Source: Cellvibrio sp. PSBB023 | Lineage (GTDB): Bacteria > Pseudomonadota > Gammaproteobacteria > Pseudomonadales > Cellvibrionaceae | DNA length: 64,000 nucleotides | Direction of reading: 5' to 3' | Assembly: GCF_002007605.1 (NCBI RefSeq) | Contig: NZ_CP019799.1 | Span: 868,001 to 932,000 of the forward strand | Part shown: positions 1 to 9,590 of the stretch, piece after piece | Numbering within the stretch: position 1 is the first letter of the stretch | How the letters are laid out: every line of letters starts with the position of its first letter | The notes under the pieces: model-generated | Told to the model about the DNA's origin: nothing | Database searches by the model: none | Seen by the model: only the letters and a program-made list of their open reading frames with translations | Position numbers and translations under genes: made by a program

Positions 1-118
1 CGGGCAACGCTGCTTCGTCAATATCGGGGGATGCGCTTTCAAAGCTTACCCCCAGTTTTTGCAGCAGCTGGCGGCGATAAATGGAGCTGGAGGCGAGCAG
101 GATCTGTAATGGTGGCAT
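1..118 (-). CDS. Maf-family nucleotide pyrophosphatase, 5' fragment
   Basis: Only the first ~39 codons lie in the window; the gene runs off the left edge. The peptide begins [19 protein letters not shown] and continues QKLGVSFES, which is the N-terminal LASxSxxRRxLLxxLG signature of the Maf/YceF family. Known members are house-cleaning pyrophosphatases that hydrolyse non-canonical or dTTP/UTP/m7GTP nucleotides in the cytoplasm. The gene is divergent from yceD, the arrangement seen for yceF next to yceD-rpmF in many gammaproteobacteria, so the YceF (m7GTP) type is the best guess. The substrate class cannot be decided from this fragment. Confidence 0.85.
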   Translation of the reverse strand, partial: MPPLQILLASSSIYRRQLLQKLGVSFESASPDIDEAALP

Positions 119-210
119 GGGGGCTCTGCTTTGTTTGGGTGGGTAAACGCAAAATAGAGGGGCAATCTTACCTCTAAGCCACTAAATAGCGCTATTTTTC
201 CAGTTTTTCT

Positions 211-239
211 TTGACAGTGGATAGTGATATCCCTATGAT
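211..239 (+). promoter_or_regulatory. sigma-70 promoter of yceD-rpmF
   Basis: A perfect -35 hexamer TTGACA (211-216) and a -10 hexamer TATGAT (234-239) are separated by exactly 17 bases. The predicted transcription start, about 245-247, lies only two to four bases before the yceD ATG at 249, so the transcript would be nearly leaderless. This is a sequence match only. Confidence 0.75.
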
Positions 240-248
240 GGCGCGCTT

Positions 249-782
249 ATGTTTAAGACCACTTCTCACAAGGCTTTGCCTCGGCAAGCAGACCCCCGAA
301 AATTCGCCCAGCAAGGTGTTTCTTTGGAGGGGTTTATCCTTACTTCTGAGCTTCCTCGTATTGTTGAGGCGACTGAAAGTAACAAGGGTGAGATTCAAGT
401 TAAGCTTGAATTCAAACTCAGTGAAGAGGGGAAAAGGGTTGTTGTTGGACACGCTCACGCTGACATGGTTTTGATTTGTCAGCGTTGCTTGGAGCCAGTA
501 ACGGTGCCTGTTGAAAGTGACATCTCTCTTGGAATTGTCTGGGACGAAGAGGCAGCAGCAAAGCTACCGCCACACTTTGAACCCTGGATTGCGGGAGAGG
601 GCATGGCAGATCTCTACGATATGATCGAAGAAGAGCTGTTATTAAGTTTACCTGCAGTTGCTTACCATGAAGAGCCTTGTATCGATAGCAAGCTGTATTC
701 AAGCGGTAAGCCTGTAGAAGTAAAAAGAGAGAAAAACCCATTTCAGGTGTTGGAACAACTAAAGAGCTCGCCGAAATCTTGA
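249..782 (+). CDS. yceD: YceD family (DUF177) 23S rRNA accumulation protein
   Basis: A 177-residue soluble protein matching the YceD/DUF177 family. Features visible are the N-terminal DPRKFAQQG segment, a central CQRC pair, an acidic DLYDMIEEELLLSLP stretch and the C-terminal NPFQVLEQLK. Family members are needed for normal 23S rRNA levels and are almost always encoded directly before rpmF, as here. The ATG at 249 is the only sensible start because the conserved DPRK segment follows shortly after it. No Shine-Dalgarno is visible before it, and the promoter lies only about 10 bases upstream, so translation probably starts on a leaderless or near-leaderless message. Confidence 0.9.
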   Translation: MFKTTSHKALPRQADPRKFAQQGVSLEGFILTSELPRIVEATESNKGEIQVKLEFKLSEEGKRVVVGHAHADMVLICQRCLEPVTVPVESDISLGIVWDEEAAAKLPPHFEPWIAGEGMADLYDMIEEELLLSLPAVAYHEEPCIDSKLYSSGKPVEVKREKNPFQVLEQLKSSPKS

Positions 783-822
783 GGCGCCTCGGTTCCAACG
801 AGTAAGTAAATAGGAGCAAACC

Positions 823-1005
823 ATGGCAGTTCAACAAAACAAAAAATCTCGTTCAAAGCGTGACATGCGTCGTTCACACGATGCCCTGACTGGCCCAACC
901 CTGTCAGTCGACGCTACCAGCGGTGAGAAGCACCTGCGTCACCACGTGACTGCTGATGGTTTCTATCGCGGCCGTAAAGTGATTGACAAAGGCAGCAACG
1001 AGTAA
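823..1005 (+). CDS. rpmF: 50S ribosomal protein L32
   Basis: A 60-residue basic protein starting [20 protein letters not shown], the classic L32 N-terminus. It is a structural component of the large ribosomal subunit near the peptidyl-transferase exit region. A TAGGAG ribosome-binding site precedes the ATG. It lacks the CxxC zinc-ribbon pairs seen in some paralogues, so this is the cysteine-free proteobacterial type. It lies 40 bp after yceD and is probably co-transcribed with it and with plsX, linking ribosome and lipid synthesis as in E. coli. Confidence 0.97.
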   Translation: MAVQQNKKSRSKRDMRRSHDALTGPTLSVDATSGEKHLRHHVTADGFYRGRKVIDKGSNE

Positions 1006-1029
1006 TTTATTACTCAAGACGACTGCACC

Positions 1030-2034
1030 TTGTCGGCAAGAATTCGAATAGCGGTTGACGCTATGAGCGGGGACTTAGGTCCCCGCGTTGCTATTTCTGC
1101 GGCACAAATTTTTGTGGGCCGCTACCCTGATGTAGATTTGCTGCTTGTTGGTGATGAATCCAAGCTGCTTCCCCTGCTTTTAAAAGATAATTTCCGTCAT
1201 ACACGCGTGTCAGTGCATCATGCCGCTGATGTTATTGCTATGGGCGATGATCCATTGCTGGCGATGCGACACAAGAAAAACTCATCAATGTGGGTGGCGT
1301 TAGATCAGCTGCGTTCCGGTGCTGTGGATGCTTGTGTCAGTGCAGGTAATACCGGAGCATTGCTTGCGATCGCGCGGTTTCTGGTTAAAACGTTTCCCGG
1401 AGTTAATCGTCCTGCCATCTGCAAATCCATGCCGGTGGATGTCGGTTTTACCTATATGTTGGATTTGGGAGCTAATATTAATTGCACTGCGGAGCAGTTG
1501 TATCAGTTTGCCAAAATGGGGAATGTATTAGCTAAGTCGACCGGTCTTTTATCGCCTCGCGTTGCCTTGTTGAATATTGGTGCCGAGGAGCAAAAGGGAA
1601 CGGAGGTGCTACAACTTGCGCGGCAGTTGATTGCGGAAGACTCTGGTATTAACTGCACCGGGTTCGTTGAGGCAAATGCTATTTTTTCAGGTGCGGCAGA
1701 TGTTATTGTCTGCGATGGTTTTCATGGCAATATTGCACTCAAAGCCAGCGAGGGCGTTGCGCGCTTCATTCAGAAAAAAATTATAAAAACTGCGCGAAAA
1801 AATACGCTGAATAAAGTCTTATCCGTTCTTGCGTATCCATTGTTGCGGCAACTGCGACAAGAGCTCGATCCCTCTTCTTATAACGGTGCCAGTCTTTTGG
1901 GGTTGCAAAAAACTGTCATCAAAAGTCATGGCAATGCCAATGTAAATGCATTTTTGCATGCATTAATTGTGGCTCGCGAGCAAGTAGTGCAGAAGGTACC
2001 TGCATTGATTCAGAAAGAATTTCAATCTTATTAA
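1030..2034 (+). CDS. plsX: phosphate acyltransferase PlsX
   Basis: A 334-residue enzyme that converts acyl-ACP and phosphate to acyl-phosphate, the first step of the PlsX/PlsY phospholipid route. The N-terminal VDAMSGDLGP motif, the DLGAN segment, GNTGALLA and CDGFHGN are family signatures. The start is a TTG at 1030-1032. The next ATG, at residue 12, would remove the conserved VDAMSGD segment, so the rare start is favoured. fabH, often next in enteric bacteria, is absent and fabD follows directly, the order seen in pseudomonads. Confidence 0.95.
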   Translation: MSARIRIAVDAMSGDLGPRVAISAAQIFVGRYPDVDLLLVGDESKLLPLLLKDNFRHTRVSVHHAADVIAMGDDPLLAMRHKKNSSMWVALDQLRSGAVDACVSAGNTGALLAIARFLVKTFPGVNRPAICKSMPVDVGFTYMLDLGANINCTAEQLYQFAKMGNVLAKSTGLLSPRVALLNIGAEEQKGTEVLQLARQLIAEDSGINCTGFVEANAIFSGAADVIVCDGFHGNIALKASEGVARFIQKKIIKTARKNTLNKVLSVLAYPLLRQLRQELDPSSYNGASLLGLQKTVIKSHGNANVNAFLHALIVAREQVVQKVPALIQKEFQSY

Positions 2035-2066
2035 TTACTAGTGATAAAAGAGACGTATTAATTACT

Positions 2067-3005
2067 ATGACTACTCAACATCTTGCTTTTGTATTCCCGG
2101 GTCAAGGATCCCAAAAAATTGGTATGTTAGCTGAGCTGGCGGCAGAGTTTCCTGTTGTGCAGCAGACATTTGCCGAAGCTTCTGATGTGCTGGGATATGA
2201 TTTGTGGGCACTGGTACAGACTGGCGCACAAGAAGAAATTAATTTAACAGAGCGTACCCAACCTTTGCTCTTGACAGCAAGTGTTGCTGTTTACCGTGTT
2301 TGGCAGCAAAAGCAGGGGGCTCAGCCAGCATTGATGGCGGGGCATAGTTTGGGTGAATGGTCCGCTCTGGTGTGTGCGGGTGTTGTTGCCTTTCAGGATG
2401 CGGTTAAATTGGTGCAACAGCGCGGCAAATTTATGCAGGAAGCTGTCCCTGCTGGGCAGGGTGCCATGGCAGCCATTATTGGATTGGATGACGCGCTTAT
2501 TATAGAGGCGTGTAAAAAAGCAGAGCAGGGTGAAGTGGTCTCTGCTGTAAATTTCAACTCACCTGGCCAGGTGGTGATTGCGGGTGCAGCTGCTGCTGTT
2601 GAGCGTGCGAGTGCTTTGTGTAAAGACGCTGGTGCAAAGCGTGCGTTGCCCTTGCCTGTCAGTGCGCCATTCCATACAGAATTAATGCGTCCTGCTGCGG
2701 AGCGTTTGGCGGAGCAAATTGCAGCGACCAGTTTTGCTGTGCCTAATATTCCTGTTGTTCATAATGTAACTGCAGATGTTGAAATGAATCCGGAAAAAAT
2801 TAAGGCCTTAATGATTGAGCAAATCTTTAGCCCAGTTCGTTGGGTTGAGTGTGTTAACACCCTTGCAACGAAAGGAGTTTCTTTAACGCTGGAGTGCGGT
2901 CCTGGTAAGGTGCTGTCTGGCTTGAATAAGCGTATCAATGCAGAGCTCAATACAATCTCTGTCGAAAAGCCTGACGAGTTGAATGCCGCATTGGCAATCG
3001 TGTAA
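2067..3005 (+). CDS. fabD: malonyl-CoA:ACP transacylase
   Basis: A 312-residue cytosolic enzyme that loads malonyl groups from CoA onto ACP for fatty acid elongation. It opens with FVFPGQGSQ and carries the nucleophile elbow GHSLGE with Ser94. A later PFHTELM segment supplies the catalytic histidine, and LECGPGKVL closes the fold as expected. Length matches the family (about 310). It is the second gene of the fatty acid cluster and is followed after about 50 bp by fabG. Confidence 0.97.
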   Translation: MTTQHLAFVFPGQGSQKIGMLAELAAEFPVVQQTFAEASDVLGYDLWALVQTGAQEEINLTERTQPLLLTASVAVYRVWQQKQGAQPALMAGHSLGEWSALVCAGVVAFQDAVKLVQQRGKFMQEAVPAGQGAMAAIIGLDDALIIEACKKAEQGEVVSAVNFNSPGQVVIAGAAAAVERASALCKDAGAKRALPLPVSAPFHTELMRPAAERLAEQIAATSFAVPNIPVVHNVTADVEMNPEKIKALMIEQIFSPVRWVECVNTLATKGVSLTLECGPGKVLSGLNKRINAELNTISVEKPDELNAALAIV

Positions 3006-3053
3006 TCATTTTTATTGACTAATTTAAACGCATTTTTTCAGGAATACATGATT

Positions 3054-3797
3054 ATGAATTTAAATGATAAGGTTGCATTGGTTACAGGCGCGAGTCGAGG
3101 GATTGGTGCTGCCATCGCTGAGCAGTTGGGTAAGGCTGGTGCCGTTGTTATTGGTACTGCAACCAGTGCCTCAGGTGCTGAAAAAATTACCGCCCGATTT
3201 GCTGAGTTGGGAATTCGTGGTGCAGGTAAGGTGTTGAATGTGACTGATGCGGAATCGGTTGCCTCCTTGTTGAAAGACGTAGGTGATGAATTCGGTGCTC
3301 CTGCTATTTTGGTTAATAATGCCGGTATTACTAAAGATAATTTGTTGATGCGGATGAGTGACGAAGAGTGGTTTGATGTGATCAATACCAATCTGAGTTC
3401 TATTTATCGCCTGAGCAAAGGTGTATTGCGCGGCATGATGAAGGCGCGCTGGGGACGCATCATTAATATAAGTTCCGTGGTGGGCGCTATGGGGAACCCG
3501 GGGCAATCCAATTATGCGGCAACCAAGGCGGGTGTGTCTGGTTTTGCGCGCTCTCTGGCGGCTGAAGTTGGATCGCGGAACATCACGGTTAATACCGTGG
3601 CACCGGGCTTTATTGATACGGATATGACCAAAGTGCTGCCTGAAGAGCAAAAACAGCAGTTATTGTCTCGTATTCCCTTAGGGCGCCTTGGTGCACCTGA
3701 GGAGATTGCTTCCGTAGTTGTTTTCCTGGCAAGTGATGCGGGTGGATACATCAGCGGAGAGACAATTCATGTCAATGGCGGCATGTATATGTCGTAA
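3054..3797 (+). CDS. fabG: 3-oxoacyl-ACP reductase
   Basis: A 247-residue NADPH-dependent short-chain dehydrogenase that reduces 3-oxoacyl-ACP. It shows the TGASRGIG cofactor loop, NNAG, and the catalytic Ser141, Tyr154 and Lys158 in YAATKAG. The open frame extends upstream to a TTG at 3015. The ATG at 3054 is preferred because a CAGGAA ribosome-binding site sits about 10 bases before it and the protein then has the usual FabG length. A second ATG at 3048 is possible. Confidence 0.96.
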   Translation: MNLNDKVALVTGASRGIGAAIAEQLGKAGAVVIGTATSASGAEKITARFAELGIRGAGKVLNVTDAESVASLLKDVGDEFGAPAILVNNAGITKDNLLMRMSDEEWFDVINTNLSSIYRLSKGVLRGMMKARWGRIINISSVVGAMGNPGQSNYAATKAGVSGFARSLAAEVGSRNITVNTVAPGFIDTDMTKVLPEEQKQQLLSRIPLGRLGAPEEIASVVVFLASDAGGYISGETIHVNGGMYMS

Positions 3798-3866
3798 TTT
3801 TTTGAGCGTAACCTTTTGTTTTTAAAGGGTTATGTTCTAATTTTCAAAGAAATTTAGCACTTGGCA

Positions 3867-3895
3867 TTACAACAATCTTAAAATCGATGTAAAAT
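3867..3895 (+). promoter_or_regulatory. possible sigma-70 promoter of acpP
   Basis: TTACAA (3867-3872) and TAAAAT (3890-3895) are spaced by 17 bases in the 192-bp gap between fabG and acpP. A separate promoter for the very highly expressed acpP would be expected. The -35 match is only 4/6. Confidence 0.45.
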
Positions 3896-3989
3896 GCGCG
3901 ACGATTTTGAGCGGAACACCAGACTCAGTCAGTTTGGTTTGAATTGTCAGGTGTTTCGAATACATAACCACTAGGAGTTACATAACATC

Positions 3990-4226
3990 ATGAGTAGCAT
4001 TGAAGAACGCGTAAAAAAGATCGTTGCTGAGCAACTGGGTGTGAAAGAAGAAGAAGTTAAAAACGAAGCTTCTTTCGTCGAAGATCTGGGCGCTGATTCT
4101 TTGGATACCGTAGAGTTGGTAATGGCTCTCGAAGAAGAATTCGAAACTGAAATCCCTGATGAAGAAGCTGAGAAAATCACTACCGTTCAATTGGCTATTG
4201 ACTACATCAATGCCAACTTGGCGTAA
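3990..4226 (+). CDS. acpP: acyl carrier protein
   Basis: A 78-residue, strongly acidic carrier protein. Ser37 in the GADSLD motif is the 4'-phosphopantetheine attachment site. It shuttles acyl intermediates between the Fab enzymes encoded around it and supplies PlsX. An AGGAG ribosome-binding site precedes the ATG. The long upstream gap with a candidate promoter and the downstream hairpin terminator suggest a separately adjusted transcript, as known for acpP in other gammaproteobacteria. Confidence 0.98.
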   Translation: MSSIEERVKKIVAEQLGVKEEEVKNEASFVEDLGADSLDTVELVMALEEEFETEIPDEEAEKITTVQLAIDYINANLA

Positions 4227-4272
4227 TTCGCCAATTTGGTGTAATTTGACTGTCAGCTGATTTCTGTTTTAG

Positions 4273-4313
4273 AAAAGCCGTATTATTGCAAAATAGTACG
4301 GCTTTTTCTTTTT
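4273..4313 (+). terminator. rho-independent terminator after acpP
   Basis: An inverted repeat AAAAGCCGTAtTA / TAgTACGGCTTTT encloses a short AT-rich loop and ends in a T-rich tract. It sits about 50 bp after the acpP stop and before fabF. Confidence 0.8.
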
Positions 4314-4435
4314 GTCATTCCGTGTTCATTTGCTCGATGCTAGCAGATGAATAATCAAGATTACTCACAGCAACAGGCATCAAGATCACTGTGTTACGGT
4401 GATGGCTGGGCTGTGCCATGCAGGAGAACCGCAAG

Positions 4436-5677
4436 GTGTCACGTAAAAGAGTTGTAGTCACTGGCTTGGGTATGATCAGTTCCTTGGGTAACACCGTTGC
4501 AGATACCTGGCATGGCATTGTTAATGGTAAGAGTGGTGTAGCCACTATCTCTCACTTTGATGCCTCTGCGTTTACTACGCAGTTCAGTGCATCAGTTAAA
4601 AATTTAGTGGTGGATGATTATTTCCCCGGAAAAGAAGCGCGCAAAATGGATCCATTTATCCAGTACGGTATGGTTGCTGGCATTCAGGCGATTCGCGATT
4701 CCGGTTTGGAGATTAATGAGTCGAATGCGGGCCGTATCGGGGTTTCTATCGGATCGGGTATCGGTGGCATAGGTACTATTGAAGAAGGTTCCGCTACCCT
4801 TGAGCACAAAGGGCCGCGTCGTATTTCTCCATTCTTTGTGCCCAGCGCAATTATTAATATGATCTCCGGTAATTTGTCGATTATGTATGGCTTACGTGGG
4901 CCTAATATCGCCATTACCACCGCCTGTACTACAGGTACCCACAGTATCGGTTTTGCAGCGCGCATGATTCAGTATGGTGACGCCGATGTTATGGTGGCTG
5001 GTGGTGCTGAAATGGCGACAACTCCGTTAGGCTTGGGCGGATTTGCAGCAGCGCGCGCCTTGTCTACCCGCAATGACAACCCACAAGCAGCCAGTCGTCC
5101 TTGGGATAAAGACCGCGATGGTTTTGTGCTGGGCGACGGTGCTGGCGTATTGGTTCTTGAAGAATATGAGCACGCTAAAAAGCGTGGTGCAAAGATATAT
5201 GCCGAGCTGATTGGCTTTGGTATGAGTGGCGATGCTTATCATATGACTTCACCGCCGGAAGATGGCTCTGGTGCAGCGGCGTCCATGCGCAATGCGATTT
5301 TGGATGCAGGCATTTCCCCGGAGTTGATTAACTACATCAATGCCCATGGCACATCAACGCCGGCGGGCGATAAAGCTGAGTGTGCAGCGGTCAAATCCGT
5401 CATGGGGGCGGCATCTGCCCAGGTCGCAGTGAGTTCGACCAAGTCGATGATTGGTCATTTGCTGGGTGCGGCGGGTGCGGTCGAGGCGATTTTCAGTGTA
5501 CTTGCGATTCGCGATCAGGTGGCGCCGCCAACAATCAACCTGGATAATCCGGAAGAGTCCTGTGCGGATCTCAACTTGGTTCCCCACACCGCCCAAGAGC
5601 GCAAAATTGATGCAGTGTTGTCCAATTCCTTTGGTTTTGGTGGCACCAATGGCTCTCTGATTTTCCGCAAGTTGTAA
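4436..5677 (+). CDS. fabF: 3-oxoacyl-ACP synthase II
   Basis: A 413-residue condensing enzyme that elongates acyl-ACP with malonyl-ACP. Catalytic Cys164 lies in [10 protein letters not shown], and the two active-site histidines are in [11 protein letters not shown] and [12 protein letters not shown]. The glycine-rich [10 protein letters not shown] end is typical. The frame is open from an ATG at 4418, but the AGGAG at 4422-4426 lies inside that version. It is well placed 9 bases before the GTG at 4436, which also gives the normal FabF length, so GTG is chosen. Confidence 0.96.
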   Translation: MSRKRVVVTGLGMISSLGNTVADTWHGIVNGKSGVATISHFDASAFTTQFSASVKNLVVDDYFPGKEARKMDPFIQYGMVAGIQAIRDSGLEINESNAGRIGVSIGSGIGGIGTIEEGSATLEHKGPRRISPFFVPSAIINMISGNLSIMYGLRGPNIAITTACTTGTHSIGFAARMIQYGDADVMVAGGAEMATTPLGLGGFAAARALSTRNDNPQAASRPWDKDRDGFVLGDGAGVLVLEEYEHAKKRGAKIYAELIGFGMSGDAYHMTSPPEDGSGAAASMRNAILDAGISPELINYINAHGTSTPAGDKAECAAVKSVMGAASAQVAVSSTKSMIGHLLGAAGAVEAIFSVLAIRDQVAPPTINLDNPEESCADLNLVPHTAQERKIDAVLSNSFGFGGTNGSLIFRKL

Positions 5678-5717
5678 TTACGCTGCTTTTCGTTCGCAGC
5701 GATGTTGCAAAAAATGA

Positions 5718-5746
5718 CGCCGGGCTGGAGACAGTCCGGCGTTTTT
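5718..5746 (+). terminator. rho-independent terminator after fabF
   Basis: A 10-bp stem CGCCGGGCTG / CAGTCCGGCG (one G-T pair) with a GAGA tetraloop is followed by five Ts. It ends only 16 bases before the pabC start, so pabC either depends on read-through or has an overlapping promoter. Confidence 0.85.
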
Positions 5747-5762
5747 GTATAGACTGCTCCCT

Positions 5763-6635
5763 ATGCCAATAAAACTTCCCCTGATTAGCGTTAACGGTGT
5801 TCTCGATGCGGCTATTTCGCCCCTGGATCGAGGCTTTACCTATGGTGATGGAATTTTTGAAACTTGCCGCTACCAGTCGGGCGAAATCCCCTTGTGGGCG
5901 CTTCATCGCGACCGTTTGTTGGGTAGTGCATCGCGTTTGGGGATTCCACTGGATGAATCGCTTCTCATGGCTTATCTAAAGCCCTTGCTTGATGAAGTAC
6001 GTTCATCGGGGATTAATGCTGCAGTGGTAAAGATCCAGGTAACTCGCGGTATTGGTGGGCGAGGATATCGTGTTCCGCCAGAGATAACCCCAACCTACTG
6101 TGTAGGTGTTTTTCCGGCGGAGTCATTGTGCTCGGCAAACTTTTTAAAGGGTGTTGATGTCCGTGTATGCACTCAGCGGCTTGCGGCCAATAAAACCCTG
6201 GCGGGTATGAAGCATTTAAATCGTCTGGAGCAAATACTGGCTCGCGCCGAGTGGCAAGATGAGTATGCAGAAGGTTTGTTGATGGATGAGTCTGGTCACG
6301 TGATTGAGGCAACGGTAAGCAACCTGTTTGTGGTTAAAAACGGGCAGTTGTACACGCCCGATCTGTCTCTTTGTGGGGTAGCGGGCATTATGCGGCGCAA
6401 CCTGATAGAACGCCTGGCTCCGAGTTTGTCGCTGAGTGTTGGGGTAGTGGCGATGACTCTTGATTTTGTGTGTCGCGCGGACGAATTATTTTTGTGTAAT
6501 AGCGTCTACGGTATATGGCCGGTGAATCGTATAGTCGATGGCACAAACTCATCCTTGCTGGCCAGTTTTGGGCAGCCTCCTATCACCCACCAAATACAGA
6601 GCTTGCTGGAACAATCCTTCGCGCTTGTTGATTGA
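5763..6635 (+). CDS. pabC: aminodeoxychorismate lyase
   Basis: A 290-residue class IV PLP enzyme that releases pyruvate from 4-amino-4-deoxychorismate to give p-aminobenzoate for folate synthesis. It shows the fold-IV motifs DRGFTYGDGIFET near the N-terminus, the PLP lysine in KHLNRLEQ and EATVSNLF. The ATG at 5763 is preferred over a TTG at 5745 that lies in the terminator tail. Placement between fabF and mltG is the standard proteobacterial order. Confidence 0.93.
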   Translation: MPIKLPLISVNGVLDAAISPLDRGFTYGDGIFETCRYQSGEIPLWALHRDRLLGSASRLGIPLDESLLMAYLKPLLDEVRSSGINAAVVKIQVTRGIGGRGYRVPPEITPTYCVGVFPAESLCSANFLKGVDVRVCTQRLAANKTLAGMKHLNRLEQILARAEWQDEYAEGLLMDESGHVIEATVSNLFVVKNGQLYTPDLSLCGVAGIMRRNLIERLAPSLSLSVGVVAMTLDFVCRADELFLCNSVYGIWPVNRIVDGTNSSLLASFGQPPITHQIQSLLEQSFALVD

Positions 6636-6648
6636 TGAATTTCTGAAT

Positions 6649-7707
6649 ATGACAAAAAAAATCTCCCTGGCTATGAAACTCTTGGGCTTTGCGGCCTTTA
6701 TCTATCTTGCAGGCTTAATGTCGGCTACTTTTGCCTGGATTTATGTACAAAAGTGGCTGACTACGCCACTGGCTATCTCTGAGCAGGGGTATCGATACGA
6801 ATTGAAGGCCGGTCAATCCTTGGGGCATTTGGCTTATGCCCTCGGGCGCGATCAGGTGATTCAGCATCCGCGGTTGTTGCGTCTTTATGCGCGCTTGACC
6901 GAGCTTAATAAGGTGCATGCGGGCGAATATTTCTTCCCGCAGGGAACTACACCTGAAATGTTGCTGGATAAATTGGCTAAAGGCGATGTGGTTCTCTATC
7001 AAGTTACCTTTGTCGAAGGCTGGACTTACAAGCAGGCACTCAATGCGTTGGCCAAGGTGGATGCAGTCAAACTGCAATTAGCCGGTAAAACCGAGCAGGA
7101 GCAGATTGCGTTATTAAATATTCCAGTGACCCAATTGGAGGGCTGGATTTTTCCCGACACCTACAGTTTCAGTCGCAATACGAGCGATGTCGAAATAGTG
7201 CAGGGTGCCTATCAGAAAATGCTGTCACTGTTGAATGCTGAATGGGAAAAGCGCGCACCTGATTTACCTTATAAATCGAGTTACGAGGCCTTGATCATGG
7301 CTTCTATTATTGAGCGTGAAACGGGGCATCACAGTGAGCGGGATCAGATTGCTGGCGTATTCGTACGTCGTTTGCAGCAGGGCATGAAATTGCAAACCGA
7401 CCCCACAGTTATTTATGGTATGGGAGAGCGTTATCAAGGGCGTATTCGTCGCGCTGATTTGGAAGAGGCTACCGATTACAACACCTATGTGATTCAAGGC
7501 TTGCCGCCAACGCCTATCTCCCTGCCCAGTGCTGCATCGATACGCGCCGCATTAAATCCTGCACCGGGCAAAGCGTTATATTTTGTAGCCAAAGGGGATG
7601 GTACCAGCGAGTTTTCTGAAACACTGGCGCAGCACAATCAAGCCGTGCGCCGTTATCAGCTTAATCGGAGTAGCGATTATCGTTCTGCCCCGCCGCCTGC
7701 AAAATGA
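6649..7707 (+). CDS. mltG: endolytic murein transglycosylase MltG
   Basis: A 352-residue inner-membrane protein of the YceG family. One N-terminal membrane segment (about residues 12-30) anchors a periplasmic domain that cleaves nascent glycan strands and sets their length. The catalytic glutamate is in SIIERETGH, followed by VFVRRLQQGMKLQTDPTVIYG. The frame is open from 6538, inside pabC. The ATG at 6649 gives the usual MKK-type start just before the membrane segment. tmk and holB, which follow mltG in many relatives, are replaced here by glnS. Confidence 0.93.
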   Translation: MTKKISLAMKLLGFAAFIYLAGLMSATFAWIYVQKWLTTPLAISEQGYRYELKAGQSLGHLAYALGRDQVIQHPRLLRLYARLTELNKVHAGEYFFPQGTTPEMLLDKLAKGDVVLYQVTFVEGWTYKQALNALAKVDAVKLQLAGKTEQEQIALLNIPVTQLEGWIFPDTYSFSRNTSDVEIVQGAYQKMLSLLNAEWEKRAPDLPYKSSYEALIMASIIERETGHHSERDQIAGVFVRRLQQGMKLQTDPTVIYGMGERYQGRIRRADLEEATDYNTYVIQGLPPTPISLPSAASIRAALNPAPGKALYFVAKGDGTSEFSETLAQHNQAVRRYQLNRSSDYRSAPPPAK

Positions 7708-7867
7708 CCATGTTTTCCCTGGACGCAGGCCTCTATTCGCGCGGTATGAAAAATACGGTTGAGCCAGTACAATGCATCCAACATCATTCAGCCCCATTTT
7801 TGGGCTGTGAAACCCCGGATATCCCAATCCCTGATTTACGATCTCACCCTAACGGATTTGTTATTCC

Positions 7868-9589
7868 ATGAGCAGCAATCATTCATCGGCTAATGCCAGC
7901 GACGCGAGCACGACAGAGGTTAAAACCAAACCTTTGCACTTTATCCAACAGATTATTCGCAAAGATTTGGAGCAGGGTGTACACAATAAAATTGTTACCC
8001 GTTTTCCACCGGAGCCTAATGGTTATTTGCACATAGGCCATGCCAAGTCTATCTGCCTGAATTTTGGTATGGCAGAAGAGTTTGGCGGTGCGTGCAATTT
8101 GCGTTTTGACGATACCAACCCGGAAAAAGAAAGCGAAGAGTTTGTAAACTCCATCAAGGCCGATGTTGAGTGGCTTGGCTTTAAATGGGATGGAGCCGTA
8201 CGTTACACCTCCGACTATTTTGACCAACTTTATGCATGGGCCATCCATCTGATCAACAATGGTTTGGCCTTTGTGTGCGATTTAACCGCAGAGCAAATGC
8301 GCGAATACCGTGGAACCCTGACTGAACCGGGGAAAAACAGTCCATTTCGCGAGCGCAGTGTGGAAGAAAACCTGGCATTGTTTGAAAAGATGCGTGCAGG
8401 TGAATTCAATGAAGGTGCTTGCTCTTTGCGCGCCAAAATCGATATGTCATCGCCCAATATTAATTTGCGTGACCCGATTATCTATCGCATTAAAAAAGCG
8501 CATCACCATCAAACCGGTGACAAATGGTGTATCTATCCCTCTTATGATTTTGCGCATGGGCAAAGTGATGCCATTGAAGGGATTACTCATTCCATTTGTA
8601 CCTTGGAGTTTGAAGATCATAAACCCCTTTACGATTGGTTTATCCAGCATTTACCGGTGCCAGCGGTTCCGCGCCAATATGAATTTGCCCGGCTGAATAT
8701 TAATTATTCGGTGACCAGCAAGCGCAAGTTAAAACAATTGGTTGATGAGAACCATGTTGATGGCTGGAACGACCCGCGTATGCCTACCATTTCCGGTATG
8801 CGTCGCCGTGGTTTTACACCCGCTGCCTTGCGTGACTTTTGTGAGCGTATTGGCGTCACCCGCTCGGATGGGATTGTCGATGTAGGTGTGTTGGAATTCT
8901 GTGTGCGCGATGATTTGGATAAGAATGCGCCCCGTGCTATGTGCGTGTTAAAGCCGTTAAAAGTAACGCTTACAAATTATCCTGCGGAGCAAGTTGAAAC
9001 CTTAACCGTACACAATCATCCCAATCGTGATGATTTGGGTGATCGCACCATTCCGTTTACGCAAACGGTATTTATTGAGCAGGAAGATTTTCGCGAAGAA
9101 GCGAACAAGAAATACAAACGTTTGGTAACCGGTAAGCGTGTTCGTTTGCGCGGTGCTTATGTGATTGAGGCAGATGAAGCCATCAAAGATGCCGACGGCA
9201 ATATTATCGAAGTGCGCGCGCGTATTATCGAGGGCACCTTGGGGAAAGATCCTGCCGATGGTGTCAAACCTAAAGGTGTTATTCACTGGGTGTCAGCAAC
9301 TAACAATCTTGATTGTGAAGTGCGTTTGTACAGCCGTTTATTTACCGATGAAGCGCCTGATGCTGGCGGTAAAAATTTCCTCGATGTTATCAATCCGGAT
9401 AGTTTGGAGATTTTGCAAGGTTGCAAGGCAGAAGTCAGTTTGACAACTGCGCAAGTTGGCAATAGTTACCAGTTCGAGCGTCAGGGTTATTTCTGTCTGG
9501 ATAGTAAATACAGCACTGCAGAAAAACCGGTATTCAATCGCACCATCAGTTTAAAAGACAGCTTCGGCAAAACAGAAGATCAGGAATAA
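7868..9589 (+). CDS. glnS: glutaminyl-tRNA synthetase
   Basis: A 573-residue class I aminoacyl-tRNA synthetase that charges tRNA-Gln with glutamine. HIGH is at residues 55-58. The second signature appears as VTSKRKL, the normal GlnRS variant of KMSKS. Its N-terminus is about 20 residues longer than the E. coli enzyme because of a Ser/Ala/Thr-rich leader ([19 protein letters not shown]). The 160-bp gap before it contains a short GC hairpin (7789-7807) without a T tract. cysS starts one base after its stop, so the two synthetases form an operon. Confidence 0.96.
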   Translation: MSSNHSSANASDASTTEVKTKPLHFIQQIIRKDLEQGVHNKIVTRFPPEPNGYLHIGHAKSICLNFGMAEEFGGACNLRFDDTNPEKESEEFVNSIKADVEWLGFKWDGAVRYTSDYFDQLYAWAIHLINNGLAFVCDLTAEQMREYRGTLTEPGKNSPFRERSVEENLALFEKMRAGEFNEGACSLRAKIDMSSPNINLRDPIIYRIKKAHHHQTGDKWCIYPSYDFAHGQSDAIEGITHSICTLEFEDHKPLYDWFIQHLPVPAVPRQYEFARLNINYSVTSKRKLKQLVDENHVDGWNDPRMPTISGMRRRGFTPAALRDFCERIGVTRSDGIVDVGVLEFCVRDDLDKNAPRAMCVLKPLKVTLTNYPAEQVETLTVHNHPNRDDLGDRTIPFTQTVFIEQEDFREEANKKYKRLVTGKRVRLRGAYVIEADEAIKDADGNIIEVRARIIEGTLGKDPADGVKPKGVIHWVSATNNLDCEVRLYSRLFTDEAPDAGGKNFLDVINPDSLEILQGCKAEVSLTTAQVGNSYQFERQGYFCLDSKYSTAEKPVFNRTISLKDSFGKTEDQE

Positions 9590-9590
9590 C

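Noticed and set aside
4418..4435. ATG at 4418 as the fabF start
   Set aside because: It would overlap the AGGAG that is correctly spaced for the GTG at 4436, and would make the protein longer than the family norm.
8700..8760. Loss of the KMSKS motif in GlnRS
   Set aside because: The VTSKRKL form is the ordinary variant in GlnRS; it does not indicate an inactive enzyme.
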